Of a DNA stretch of 64,000 nucleotides, positions 17,996 through 26,956 are shown in pieces (within the stretch, counting starts at the first letter, position 1; each line of letters begins with the position of its first letter). The stretch spans positions 53,273-117,272 of the forward strand of contig NZ_JAFBEO010000005.1 in assembly GCF_016908785.1 (NCBI RefSeq). The letters are read 5' to 3'. The translations under genes and the position numbers were made by a program. The notes beneath the pieces were generated by a model that searched no databases, was not told where the DNA came from, and worked only from the letters and a program-made list of their open reading frames with translations. This DNA comes from Weissella uvarum (lineage in GTDB: Bacteria; Bacillota; Bacilli; Lactobacillales; Lactobacillaceae).

Positions 17996-19347
17996 TATTT
18001 CACCTCATTCGTATGTGCTGCAGCATAATCTTGTACTGCTTGAATAAATAAGTCACCACGCGTTTCGAAATTAGGATATTGATCCCAAGATGCTGCTGCG
18101 GGTGATAGCAAAATTAAATCACCAGGTGCACTGGTTTGAAAGGCTAACGGCACAGCCGTTTGCACATTTTCAGTTTTTTCAACCGGAATGTTTACTGTTT
18201 GAGCCACCTCAATTAATTGATTGGCTGTCTGTCCAAATACAATCATCTGTTTAACATGAGCCTTTAAAACTGGTGCTAGACGCATCAAATCATCACCACG
18301 ATCTAACCCACCAGCCAAAAGAACAATTGGTTGTGTAAAACCTGACAACGCACTTTCTGTTGCTTCAATATCAGTTGCTTTAGAATCATTATAAACCATA
18401 CGATTCAAATATGTTCCAACTTTTTGGAGCCGATGCTTTACACCTGTAAACTCTGATAAAGCTTGCTTAATGGCTGATACGGGAATTTCTTGCAGACGAC
18501 CAACCGCAATTGCCATAAGTGCATTTTCAATATTATGATCCCCACTGACCCCCAATTGATCAACGGACATGATTGCTTCATCTTTATAATATAGCCAGTC
18601 ATCTTGTTGATAGGCTCCGGTTTGAGTGACCCCCGTCCGTGAGAACGGTATAACCTGTGCCGCAGTCTGTTGACTTAATTCCCGCCATTCAGCGCGGTCA
18701 AAATTCATCACCAAGAAATCACTAGCGTCTTGATTCTTCGTAATATTCATTTTAGCAGCAACATAATTTTCGCGGGTACCGTGATAGTCAAGATGTGATG
18801 CATAAATATTTGTAATCACTGCAATCTTAGGTTTTAAATCGGGGACGCCCAAAAGTTGGAAGGAAGATAATTCGGTCACCAATGTGTCTGAAGGTCGCAC
18901 TGTTTTAGCAATTTCACTAACCGGTGTTCCGATATTCCCGGCCACACGTACATCATGCTGATCATCGCTTTGCGTTCTCAATACAGCCGCAATCATCTCA
19001 GTTGCTGTCGTTTTACCATTTGATCCAGTCACAGCAATCCAATCCCCTTTGATATAAGGTTGGGCCAAAGCCACTTCTACTTTAATCGGAATGTGACGTG
19101 CTTGCGCTGCCTTTAAAATTGGAATTGAGTATGGAATTCCCGGATTTTTTACGATTTGATCAACACCATTGAGTAACGATTCATCTTGCTGCGTCGTAAA
19201 AGTAACACCTTGCTGCGCTAACTCTTGTACCGTTGCATCTTGCATATCCAACTTTGGATCTGAAACAATAACTTCATCTCCATTATCCAATAATAACTTT
19301 GCTGCGGCTGCTCCAGAACGAGCAAACCCAATGACCAATGTCCGCAT
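17995..19347 (-). CDS. murD: UDP-MurNAc-L-alanine--D-glutamate ligase MurD
   Basis: Cytoplasmic Mur ligase adding D-Glu to the peptidoglycan precursor. The ATP loop VTGSNGKTTATEM, the N-terminal Rossmann-like motif (GFARSGAAAAKLL) and the C-terminal DSKATDIEATESAL signature are present. 450 aa is typical. A 95-bp gap containing a perfect hairpin (19411-19431) separates it from mraY. Confidence 0.97.
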   Translation of the reverse strand: MRTLVIGFARSGAAAAKLLLDNGDEVIVSDPKLDMQDATVQELAQQGVTFTTQQDESLLNGVDQIVKNPGIPYSIPILKAAQARHIPIKVEVALAQPYIKGDWIAVTGSNGKTTATEMIAAVLRTQSDDQHDVRVAGNIGTPVSEIAKTVRPSDTLVTELSSFQLLGVPDLKPKIAVITNIYASHLDYHGTRENYVAAKMNITKNQDASDFLVMNFDRAEWRELSQQTAAQVIPFSRTGVTQTGAYQQDDWLYYKDEAIMSVDQLGVSGDHNIENALMAIAVGRLQEIPVSAIKQALSEFTGVKHRLQKVGTYLNRMVYNDSKATDIEATESALSGFTQPIVLLAGGLDRGDDLMRLAPVLKAHVKQMIVFGQTANQLIEVAQTVNIPVEKTENVQTAVPLAFQTSAPGDLILLSPAAASWDQYPNFETRGDLFIQAVQDYAAAHTNEVK

Positions 19348-19410
19348 ATCTAACTCCCTCTTATGTTTAAACCGACGTCATATGTGTTACAAATAAATAA
19401 ATCTATGTAT

Positions 19411-19431
19411 GTAAGATGCTAAGCATCTTAC
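19411..19431. repeat. Perfect hairpin between mraY and murD
   Basis: GTAAGATGC and GCATCTTAC form a 9-bp stem with a 3-nt loop, without the T-run expected of a terminator. It may be an RNA processing or stability element in the division-operon transcript. Confidence 0.6.
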
Positions 19432-19442
19432 TTTGAATAATT

Positions 19443-20432
19443 TTAAAAAATCAAAAAGTATAATCCGGCTCCAATTAAACCAATTGCCCAGAATAAGCTA
19501 TCTACTTGCCATTCATTCCAAGGATGGTCCACATTACCAGTTAATCCACCCTTTTCAACACTATGATGAATTGGTGTAATTAAGAAAATTCGCTTCCCAG
19601 TTAAACGATACCAAGAGATTTGAATAATCACTGAAAGTGTATCTAGCATGAAGACAACCCCAATCAAAAGCAATGACCATTCTTGGTGCAAAACAATTGA
19701 ATTCATTGCCAAACCAGCTCCTAATGCTAATGAACCCGTATCACCCATAAAAATTGACGCTGGATAATGATTAAAGACGAAGAAGCCAATCAAAGCACCA
19801 ATCATCAAAGCATCAACTAAAATAACGCCTGCATTTGCTTGTTGCCATGCAATGATAAGATAAGCCCCATAAGCGATGATTGCTAATCCAGTTGCTAGCC
19901 CATCTAAACCATCGGTCAAATTCGTCGCATTCGACCAACCGACCAACCAAATAATCACGAAAATAGTATACAAGAATGTATTATGCAAAGTTGGCAACCC
20001 AAAAGGAAGCGCCAAACTAAATTCAAATCCACTCATGTGCAAAAGAATTACGCCTAGAATTGCAGCCAAAATTTCAACACTTAATTTAGGTAAAAAGCGA
20101 AAACCTTCATCGCGGTGGTTAAAAACTTTAATACTATCGTCAAAGCCACCAACAATTGCATAAAACAAAATTGCCAAAATCACGACAAAAGCGGTTACAT
20201 CGAATGACTTTAAAACAAAACTCAAAATCAAGAAACCAATCACCACAACCGCGATAAATCCGGCGCCCCCCATCGTTGGAGTCCCCGCCTTAGCAGCATG
20301 ATCAGGTTCATTTTCCCCTGACCGCATAACGAGTTGTTCCACTTTAATCTTTTTAAACCAGTTACGTAAGGCTGGTACAACAACCAGCGTGGTTGCTAAA
20401 CCAACCAGTAACCCAATGACTAAATTCCACAT
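19443..20432 (-). CDS. mraY: Phospho-MurNAc-pentapeptide transferase MraY
   Basis: Polytopic enzyme making lipid I from UDP-MurNAc-pentapeptide and undecaprenyl phosphate. Signatures: GTPTMGGAGF, the NATNLTDGLDGLA aspartate motif, the MGDTGSLALGAGLA motif and the HHSVEKGG box. 329 aa with about ten helices is normal. Confidence 0.97.
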   Translation of the reverse strand: MWNLVIGLLVGLATTLVVVPALRNWFKKIKVEQLVMRSGENEPDHAAKAGTPTMGGAGFIAVVVIGFLILSFVLKSFDVTAFVVILAILFYAIVGGFDDSIKVFNHRDEGFRFLPKLSVEILAAILGVILLHMSGFEFSLALPFGLPTLHNTFLYTIFVIIWLVGWSNATNLTDGLDGLATGLAIIAYGAYLIIAWQQANAGVILVDALMIGALIGFFVFNHYPASIFMGDTGSLALGAGLAMNSIVLHQEWSLLLIGVVFMLDTLSVIIQISWYRLTGKRIFLITPIHHSVEKGGLTGNVDHPWNEWQVDSLFWAIGLIGAGLYFLIF

Positions 20433-20449
20433 ATTCCCTCTCTACTCCT

Positions 20450-22636
20450 TTATTCTACCTTTGGTTGTTTAAATTTAATTGTAATTGTCTGCATAGCTGA
20501 ACTAACTGGCATCCCACCAGCAGCAGATTGCTCAGCAACGAATCCTTGCCCTTGGAGGTCGACTTTAACATGCGCTAATTGCGCCCAAGTTAAGACATCA
20601 TTCCGCGACCAACCATGCATATTTGGCACTTCAAGTTGCTCACCCGTGTTTAAGAAAACACGTTGATTTTGCAGCATTTCCTTATTTCCGGCTGGACTTT
20701 GACTCACGATATGAGCACCCGATCCCATGACAAGTGGTTGCAAATGTGCCTTTTTAACTTGTTGCTTAGCTGTATCACGATCTTGCTTAACAACCTTAGG
20801 CACACGGGTCACTTGCTCATGGCTGCTGACCGACTTTTTATCGCCCTTAACCATTTGTAGTGCTTGCATCATGACTGGTTTGAAGACCCCAGCCATTTGT
20901 TTTGTGACATTTTCAGTGTCTTGCTGTGGTTGCTTAACCACAATGTACATCATATAACGTGGATTTTTGGCTGGTGCCATCCCCATCCATGAATGAATTT
21001 CTTCTTTAGCATCTTGCGCGTTATTGTAACTGCCCCCAGTAGAAACCTGAGCGGTACCTGATTTACCAGTCGTCCTAATATTATCAAGGGCATAGTCTTT
21101 ACCAAGACCATCCTTGCTATAAATGACTGCTTCAAGTTGCTTACGTGCTTTCTTGGCCGTCTCTGGCTTAATAGCCCGACTTACCTGCTGACGCTTAGCT
21201 TCATAGACCGTCTTATTATTATTCGGATTGACAATACGATCAACCAAATGTGGTTTAATCGCTTCACCATTTCCAGCAATCGCTGAATATCCTTGCATCA
21301 TCTGTAATGGTGTCGTTGAAATCGCCTGTCCAAATGCTGTATTGGCTTGTTCAAATGGATATTTAAATTGCATCATCCCAGCTGATTCTTCTGGCAATCC
21401 AGAATTAGTTGATTTCAAGAAGCCAAAACGATGGATATATTTCTGCCACGTCTTTGCACCTAACTTTTGTTCAGTCTTTGCCATTGCCACGTTTGATGAC
21501 AAAGCAATCCCTTGACTATAGGTAATGTCACCCCAACCTTGACCATTATTCCAATCCGTAACTTTATTACCATCAATCTTAAGCGTTCCAGATTGATAAG
21601 TATTATTGGCTTGCCACTTATTTTGGTCCAAAGCAGCCGCCAGTGTAATTCCCTTCATTACGGATCCAGGTTCAAACGCTGTTGTTAATTCATCACGCCA
21701 GTAATCACCAACCCCACGTCCAGTTTCGGCATTATAATTTGGACGCTGGGTTGTCGCAACAATGTCTCCTGTTTTGGTATCCATGACAACAGCCACAGCC
21801 GACTTTGGTTGCATATCGCTCACTAGAGCATCCATCCGATTTTCAAGGGTGGTTTGTAATTTAGCATCAATTGTTGTGTAAATATCATACCCATTTTTAG
21901 CTGGAACTGACTTAGCTCGGTTGGCTTCATTTTCGTCAACTGCAGTCGTTTTAATACCATCACGACCAGTCATTTGTTTGTTCCAGCCAGCTTCGATACC
22001 ACTTTGCCCTTTGAGTGTTGTTAAACCAGTCTTTTTATTTTCTACGCTATTTGCAAGACCAACAACATTAGCGGCCATCGAACCATTCGGATAAAAACGT
22101 GCAGCACTTCCCACAAATGTAAGTCCTGGGATATTTTGGCTCTTTAGCTTCTTATAGTCCATCACATCCAGCTGGGTACCCTTTGAACCAAACTGTACCT
22201 GCGCACGCTTAGTTTTGCGTCCTTCTTTTAAAACTGATTCATATGTATCGACCTTACCACCCAATGTCTTAGCCAAAGCTTGACTCACTTTTTTGTCATC
22301 TTTTGCCTGCACATATAGCTTTTTACCGTTTGGTGCAATTTGTTTCTTATCCAAAATAGCCACAACTGTATATGAAGTTGTGTTTTCGGCCAAGGGGTTC
22401 CCATTTACGTCAAAAATTTGGCCACGCTTCGCTTCATCAACGCTTTGGCTTTGATAAATTTGTTGCGTGGCCTTATCTAGATGATGCCCTTTAACTTCTT
22501 TTGTCACCGCAATATTTGCATAACGAAATCCCAATACTACTAAGACAATCAGCATCGAACAAATGAGTATAAATCCCGCCAGTCGACTATTTCGATCCAT
22601 CTTCTTCCACATCGAAGTTCGTCCTTGCTTACTCAT
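20450..22636 (-). CDS. pbpX: Division transpeptidase PBP2x/FtsI with PASTA repeats
   Basis: Class B penicillin-binding protein of the septum. It has a transmembrane anchor (LAGFILICSMLIVLVVLGF), a dimerisation domain, and a transpeptidase with SVMK (active-site Ser in FEPGSVMKG), SSN and KSGTA boxes. Two C-terminal PASTA domains follow (about 610-728). The ATG at 22636 follows the ftsL TAG directly; an in-frame ATG at 22612 has a better-spaced AAGGA and could be the true start. 728 aa fits PBP2x of lactic acid bacteria. Confidence 0.95.
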   Translation of the reverse strand: MSKQGRTSMWKKMDRNSRLAGFILICSMLIVLVVLGFRYANIAVTKEVKGHHLDKATQQIYQSQSVDEAKRGQIFDVNGNPLAENTTSYTVVAILDKKQIAPNGKKLYVQAKDDKKVSQALAKTLGGKVDTYESVLKEGRKTKRAQVQFGSKGTQLDVMDYKKLKSQNIPGLTFVGSAARFYPNGSMAANVVGLANSVENKKTGLTTLKGQSGIEAGWNKQMTGRDGIKTTAVDENEANRAKSVPAKNGYDIYTTIDAKLQTTLENRMDALVSDMQPKSAVAVVMDTKTGDIVATTQRPNYNAETGRGVGDYWRDELTTAFEPGSVMKGITLAAALDQNKWQANNTYQSGTLKIDGNKVTDWNNGQGWGDITYSQGIALSSNVAMAKTEQKLGAKTWQKYIHRFGFLKSTNSGLPEESAGMMQFKYPFEQANTAFGQAISTTPLQMMQGYSAIAGNGEAIKPHLVDRIVNPNNNKTVYEAKRQQVSRAIKPETAKKARKQLEAVIYSKDGLGKDYALDNIRTTGKSGTAQVSTGGSYNNAQDAKEEIHSWMGMAPAKNPRYMMYIVVKQPQQDTENVTKQMAGVFKPVMMQALQMVKGDKKSVSSHEQVTRVPKVVKQDRDTAKQQVKKAHLQPLVMGSGAHIVSQSPAGNKEMLQNQRVFLNTGEQLEVPNMHGWSRNDVLTWAQLAHVKVDLQGQGFVAEQSAAGGMPVSSAMQTITIKFKQPKVE

Positions 22637-23002
22637 CTACTTCACGTTCCTAACGTTATCATGATTGATTGAGAGATTTTCTTTATTTGCAACCTGTGAC
22701 AAATGCTCATTGTTTGTTAAAGTGCCAATTTCTTGACGCAAATCATTATTTTCATTCTTAGTTTGCGTCAATTCTGCCATCATCTGATTAACATTCGCAT
22801 TAACCTTGGCAGTTTGATTACTAACATTAATGACTAATAGCATCCCAATGATAGCGACTGCTACTGTTGCAGCAAGCATTGTGATATCCAAAAAATTCCA
22901 ACGGGTCGCCCCAAACTTTCGAACAACATGCTCTGTTTGCCGCTCTGGATTAGGTTGACTCTGATAGCGAGGTTGATTTTGCCACTTCTGTACATTATCC
23001 AT
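22637..23002 (-). CDS. ftsL: Cell-division protein FtsL
   Basis: A 121-aa bitopic protein: cytoplasmic N-terminus, one transmembrane helix (ITMLAATVAVAIIGMLLVI), and an extracellular leucine-zipper-like coiled coil (VNQMMAELTQTKNENNDLRQ). It is part of the FtsL-DivIC-DivIB septal complex. Position between rsmH and pbpX is diagnostic for this poorly conserved protein. Confidence 0.9.
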   Translation of the reverse strand: MDNVQKWQNQPRYQSQPNPERQTEHVVRKFGATRWNFLDITMLAATVAVAIIGMLLVINVSNQTAKVNANVNQMMAELTQTKNENNDLRQEIGTLTNNEHLSQVANKENLSINHDNVRNVK

Positions 23003-23027
23003 GATTATTCACCTTTCTCTCAATAAT

Positions 23028-23972
23028 TTATTTAATACGTTCAATGATGCGTAGCTTAGCTGAATGGGCACGATGATTGTCAGCCATCTCAGTCTCACTT
23101 GGCAAGATTGGTTTACGATTTACAAGTTTAAAATCCGGTTCCATTTCTGCTGGAATAATCGGCAAGCCTGCTGGTACTTCTGGCAATGCTGTTTTTTCCT
23201 TAAACATCGTCTTAACAAGCCGGTCTTCTAAAGACTGGAAAGTAATAACGGCAATCCGCCCACCGACATTTAAAAGATCCAAGGCTTGTTGCAGTGAAGT
23301 TTCGACCGCTCCTAATTCATCATTAACTGCAATTCGAATCGCCTGAAATGTCTTTTTAGCTGGATGACCACCTTTACGACGGGCGGGTGCTGGAATCGCT
23401 GATTTAATAATGTCAACTAACTCGAAAGTCGTCTCGATTGGCGCTTGCTCACGCGCTTTCTCAATCGCGCGGGCAATTTGCTTGGCAAATTTTTCCTCAC
23501 CATAGCGTGATAAGATACGCATCAAATCTTGGAATGACCATTCATTTACAATCGTACGTGCATTTAAATCTTGATCTTGATTCATCCGCATATCAAGCGG
23601 CGCATCATAATTATAAGAAAAGCCACGTTGGCCATCATCGAATTGCGGAGATGACACTCCCAAATCATAAACGATACCATCAATGCCAGTTACACCATGA
23701 TCAGTTAGTTCATCAGTTAAATTACGAAAATTATCTTGAATTAGATGTACTTTCCCAGCAGCCAGCTCATCTGCTAAATGACTCTGATTATAATTAATAG
23801 CCGTTACATCTTGGTCAAAGCTCCATAATTGCCCGGTCGTTAACTGACTAGCCAATAATTTTGAATGGCCACCACCACCAAGGGTCGCGTCAACATAAAC
23901 GCCTGATGGATTCACTGCCAATCCATCAATTGCTTCGTTGAGTAAAACGGTCGTATGTTCAAATTCACTCAT
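23028..23972 (-). CDS. rsmH: 16S rRNA (cytosine-1402-N4)-methyltransferase RsmH
   Basis: SAM-dependent methyltransferase modifying C1402 in the ribosomal P site. The N-terminal [20 protein letters not shown], the SAM loop [10 protein letters not shown] and the C-terminal [10 protein letters not shown] are characteristic. 314 aa is full length. It lies between mraZ and ftsL as usual. Confidence 0.96.
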   Translation of the reverse strand: MSEFEHTTVLLNEAIDGLAVNPSGVYVDATLGGGGHSKLLASQLTTGQLWSFDQDVTAINYNQSHLADELAAGKVHLIQDNFRNLTDELTDHGVTGIDGIVYDLGVSSPQFDDGQRGFSYNYDAPLDMRMNQDQDLNARTIVNEWSFQDLMRILSRYGEEKFAKQIARAIEKAREQAPIETTFELVDIIKSAIPAPARRKGGHPAKKTFQAIRIAVNDELGAVETSLQQALDLLNVGGRIAVITFQSLEDRLVKTMFKEKTALPEVPAGLPIIPAEMEPDFKLVNRKPILPSETEMADNHRAHSAKLRIIERIK

Positions 23973-24029
23973 GCTATGCTCGCAACCTCACTCATCCTTT
24001 TGTTTTTTAATAATCAATTGTATTTGTTT

Positions 24030-24464
24030 TTAAATGCCTAAATCATCTAAGCCATCTGCAATGTCGTCAAAGTTTTCGGCCACATTTTCTTCATAGCTTT
24101 GCCAATTAGCAGAACTCCAAATTTCAAACGAATCATCACCCAATCCGAAAATTGTCGTGTCTTTTTCTAACTGCGCGTATTCGCATAACGACTTTGTTAG
24201 CGTAATGCGACCTTGCTTATCAAACTCAACTTCTTGTGCACCACCTAAGACAAAACGCTTAAATTGACGTGCTTTTGCGTTTGTTTCTGGCAAGGCCCGA
24301 ACCGTCTTTGAAAATTCTTCCCAACCCGCTTGGGTATATGCACGAATCGAATGCTCCATCCAGCGCGTCACAATGAAAGAATCTCCGAGCTGATTTCGAA
24401 ACTTAGCCGGAATGATTAAACGATTTTTATTATCGATTGTATGTTGATAGGTTCCCATGAACAT
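24030..24464 (-). CDS. mraZ: MraZ, regulator of the division/cell-wall operon
   Basis: A 144-aa DNA-binding protein made of two AbrB-like halves, each with the family DKxxR signature (TIDNKNRLIIPAKFR and FDKQGRITLTKSL). In characterised species it controls its own operon by binding TGGG-type repeats upstream. The start is ATG at 24464 behind GGAGGGG. Four in-phase GTGG boxes lie about 80-115 bp upstream. Confidence 0.95.
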   Translation of the reverse strand: MFMGTYQHTIDNKNRLIIPAKFRNQLGDSFIVTRWMEHSIRAYTQAGWEEFSKTVRALPETNAKARQFKRFVLGGAQEVEFDKQGRITLTKSLCEYAQLEKDTTIFGLGDDSFEIWSSANWQSYEENVAENFDDIADGLDDLGI

Positions 24465-24519
24465 CGTTTAACCCCTCCTTGCCTAAATTTATTGAACTCA
24501 GCCGACACTACGCCTATTA

Positions 24520-24580
24520 AGATAATCCAACATGATTAATTTACCACAATTCGCCACTATTCTCCACTATCCCCCACCAC
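24520..24580 (-). promoter_or_regulatory. mraZ operator: four GTGG boxes at 10-bp spacing, overlapping the promoter
   Basis: On the minus strand GTGG occurs at 24577-24574, 24567-24564, 24557-24554 and 24547-24544, exactly 10 bp apart, separated by A/T-rich or G-rich hexamers. The last box supplies the likely -35 (TTGTGG, 24549-24544), with TTATCT (24525-24520) 18 bp downstream as -10. MraZ boxes in other bacteria are TGGG-type repeats with about one-helical-turn spacing, so this is probably the autoregulatory site. Confidence 0.7.
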
Positions 24581-24651
24581 GTTTTTTGTAAAAAAATGCG
24601 GTTTCAAATAGAAACAGCTTTAAATCAATGTTTCTAAGCAAAAAAAGTCCA

Positions 24652-24685
24652 AAAAAAATAGTGGGGAGCTTCCCCACTATTTCAT
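24652..24685 (-). terminator. Second terminator upstream of the division operon
   Basis: AAATAGTGGGGA pairs with TCCCCACTATTT around a 3-nt loop, followed by T8 on the minus strand. The stem contains GTGGGG, resembling MraZ boxes, but the hairpin plus T-run fits a terminator. Confidence 0.82.
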
Positions 24686-24699
24686 CAATCCCCACCAAT

Positions 24700-24738
24700 T
24701 AAAAAAGCACTATGGATTTCTCCATAATGCTTTTTTAA
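24700..24738. terminator. Terminator of the rsmE-side transcription unit
   Basis: AAAAAGCA.TATGGA pairs with TCCATA.TGCTTTTT with A- and T-runs on either flank. With the hairpin at 24652-24685 it gives tandem insulation ahead of mraZ. Confidence 0.85.
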
Positions 24739-24751
24739 TTAATTTACTTCA

Positions 24752-25132
24752 TTAAACTTCATGATAGCCATTTTCAATCGGAATTTGATCTTCATAATCC
24801 TGATCATTACGTTGTCCAGCAAAAAAGGCTAACCCTTCCACAGCCAAATACAAAATAGCAAAAGCATACCCATAAATTGCAGGTACCCAACCGATGACTA
24901 CCGCCACGGCAAAGAGGATTGGCCAAACTAACAGCATCCAAATCAATGCCCCACGATGTTTCAAAGTCCGAGCCAACCAAATACTAAACCCAACATTTAC
25001 CAGTAAATAAATACCGACAATAGCCCACAGCAATGGGATGTTTAACATCTTCACCAGCAATGGCTCCACAAAAGCAAAAACCACAATCAATAGCCAAATT
25101 GGCCAATTCATTATTTTAAAGTATTTTTTCAT
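24752..25132 (-). CDS. Small polytopic membrane protein, function unknown
   Basis: 126 aa from ATG at 25132 (a TTG four codons upstream is also open but has no spacing to a ribosome site). It has about four hydrophobic segments (IWLLIVVFAFVEPLLV, LWAIVGIYLLVNVGFSIWL, LIWMLLVWPILFAVAVVIGW, YGYAFAILYLAVEGLAFF) and a short acidic tail. I do not recognise the family. It is 16 bp downstream of rsmE and ends in a terminator, so it is the last gene of prmA-rsmE-this gene. Confidence 0.7.
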   Translation of the reverse strand: MKKYFKIMNWPIWLLIVVFAFVEPLLVKMLNIPLLWAIVGIYLLVNVGFSIWLARTLKHRGALIWMLLVWPILFAVAVVIGWVPAIYGYAFAILYLAVEGLAFFAGQRNDQDYEDQIPIENGYHEV

Positions 25133-25148
25133 AAGATTTCCCAACTTC

Positions 25149-25889
25149 CTAACTCAATTCTAACACGTAACTTAAAGCACTTAAGAGATATAGCGGAGCT
25201 GTCTCGGCACGCAAGATTCTGGGTCCAAGCCCCACTGGAGTGAACCCACGCTGGGTTAAGGTCTTTAATTCACCCTCACTTAGCCCACCTTCTGGGCCAA
25301 TAACACCCACAAAATGGTCCGTAGTCTTTAATGTTGACAAAGTTTGAGCTAGCTTTGCCTGTTCACCTTGCTTTGCACTTTCTTCCCAAGCGACAACCCC
25401 CACCATATTTTCTGGTAAGCGAATATCCTCTAAACGTTCAGCATAACTTACCGTTGGGACTATTAGTCGATGACTTTGTTCACTAGCTCCCTGTGCGATT
25501 TTTTCTAAACGCACCAATTTTTTAGTACTTTTATTACCCCAGTGGACCACAGACCAATCTGTCTCAACAAATATTAAATGTTTGACCCCTAGTTCCGTTG
25601 CTTTTTGTACAACAAAATCTGGCTTATCGCCCTTACTTAATCCAATAATTAAAGTCGTCTCCACCGGCAATTCAACTTGTGGCGTATGGCTCGCTGTAAT
25701 CTGCATCCGCGCTGTATGATCAGCAAAATCCGCTACTTTAGCTACTAAAACGGTCTTGTGATCCGGTAACACAAACTCTGCTTGTTCCCCCTCACGCGCA
25801 CGTAAAACTGTTAAAAAATGGTGAGCAATCTCCTCTGGCAACCAAAAAGTTTCACCTTGAGGTGCCTCATCAAGAAAATATCTTTGCAT
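25149..25889 (-). CDS. rsmE: 16S rRNA (uracil-1498-N3)-methyltransferase RsmE
   Basis: SPOUT-fold methyltransferase of 246 aa. The N-terminal PUA-like part begins MQRYFLDE, and the SAM-binding trefoil knot is marked by GVIGPEGGLSEGE and LGPRILRAETAPLYLLS. Its ATG overlaps the prmA stop (TAATG), so the two are coupled. Confidence 0.95.
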   Translation of the reverse strand: MQRYFLDEAPQGETFWLPEEIAHHFLTVLRAREGEQAEFVLPDHKTVLVAKVADFADHTARMQITASHTPQVELPVETTLIIGLSKGDKPDFVVQKATELGVKHLIFVETDWSVVHWGNKSTKKLVRLEKIAQGASEQSHRLIVPTVSYAERLEDIRLPENMVGVVAWEESAKQGEQAKLAQTLSTLKTTDHFVGVIGPEGGLSEGELKTLTQRGFTPVGLGPRILRAETAPLYLLSALSYVLELS

Positions 25890-26845
25890 TATAACTCCTC
25901 ATCGCTTGGCACATGCGCAATGACTCCATACCATTCACCAAGTTGCATCACTTGGTCAATCAACATACTTTCCGCTTGCAACGCTGTAGAAATCGCAGTT
26001 AGTTTATCTTGATAAATACCTGATAACAAAATTTGTGTGCCAGGTTTAACTACCCGTTTAAGTTGAGGAATCAAAGGCAATAATACTTCAGCAAGCATAT
26101 TAGCAATAACGATATCAAAATCACCTTCATGCACATCGTCAAGTAAATCACTGACTTGAACGTGGACATCCTTAGCAACCGGGTTTAAATCGAGATTGCC
26201 TTGCGTTGATCGAACCGCAACTTCATCAACGTCCGTACCAAGTACATAATCTGCCCCTAAATATTTTGCGGCAATGCTCAGAACACCAGAACCTGTCCCT
26301 ACATCCAAAACACGTTCATGCCCCCGAAAGACAAACTCTTCAGCTTGCAACATCAGACGCGTTGTTGGATGCGTACCAGTCCCAAAAGCCATTCCTGGAT
26401 CTAAAGTAATGACATGTTCATCTGCACTCTCAGGTTGATAACCTTCCCATTTAGGTACAACTGTTAAATATCGTGTTAAACGCACCGGATGATAGTACTT
26501 TTGCCATTCAGTCGCCCAATCTTCATCTTGCACTGCCTGTTGTTTAACAGTTCCAGGATGTGGATCGAGTCCAAAAGCAGTTAACCCTTGCACCCGAGCT
26601 CGAATCTCATCCATCAACTCCGACACATTAACGTCACTAGGAAAATATCCAGATACTTGGGCGCCTTCCTTAACACCGGGAAGTTGATCCCAATCAACCG
26701 TCACGGTCGCATCGCCAGGTTGATAAAAATCGCGATCAGCCGCATCATCAATTTGGATACCTTCTGCACCGGCCTCCATCAAAATATTACTAACAGCTTC
26801 AACGGATTCATTTTGCGTACTTACTGTGATTGCTTGCCAGCTCAT
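25889..26845 (-). CDS. prmA: Ribosomal protein L11 methyltransferase PrmA
   Basis: Class I methyltransferase trimethylating L11. The SAM motif (VLDVGTGSGVLSIAAKYLGA) and catalytic-site segment (IVIANMLAEVLLPLIP) are present, with the N-terminal substrate-recognition domain. ATG at 26845 has GGAG seven bases upstream and the family-typical MSWQAITV start; a TTG six codons upstream is less likely. 318 aa. Confidence 0.95.
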   Translation of the reverse strand: MSWQAITVSTQNESVEAVSNILMEAGAEGIQIDDAADRDFYQPGDATVTVDWDQLPGVKEGAQVSGYFPSDVNVSELMDEIRARVQGLTAFGLDPHPGTVKQQAVQDEDWATEWQKYYHPVRLTRYLTVVPKWEGYQPESADEHVITLDPGMAFGTGTHPTTRLMLQAEEFVFRGHERVLDVGTGSGVLSIAAKYLGADYVLGTDVDEVAVRSTQGNLDLNPVAKDVHVQVSDLLDDVHEGDFDIVIANMLAEVLLPLIPQLKRVVKPGTQILLSGIYQDKLTAISTALQAESMLIDQVMQLGEWYGVIAHVPSDEEL

Positions 26846-26906
26846 TTTTTTGCTCCAATCCAACTTAATATTAATACTAGAATAGCATATCTTACTTGAA
26901 ATTCTA

Positions 26907-26945
26907 AATAAAAAAGCACTTACTGCTCACAGTAAGTGCTTTTAT
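26907..26945 (-). terminator. Pyruvate kinase terminator
   Basis: AGCACTTACTG pairs with CAGTAAGTGCT around four bases, followed by T6 on the minus strand. Confidence 0.92.
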
Positions 26946-26956
26946 TTAAAATTTAA

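Noticed and set aside
24652..24685. Additional MraZ boxes in the GTGGGG hairpin
   Set aside because: The GTGGGG copies are explained by a terminator stem followed by T8 and are not in phase with the operator.
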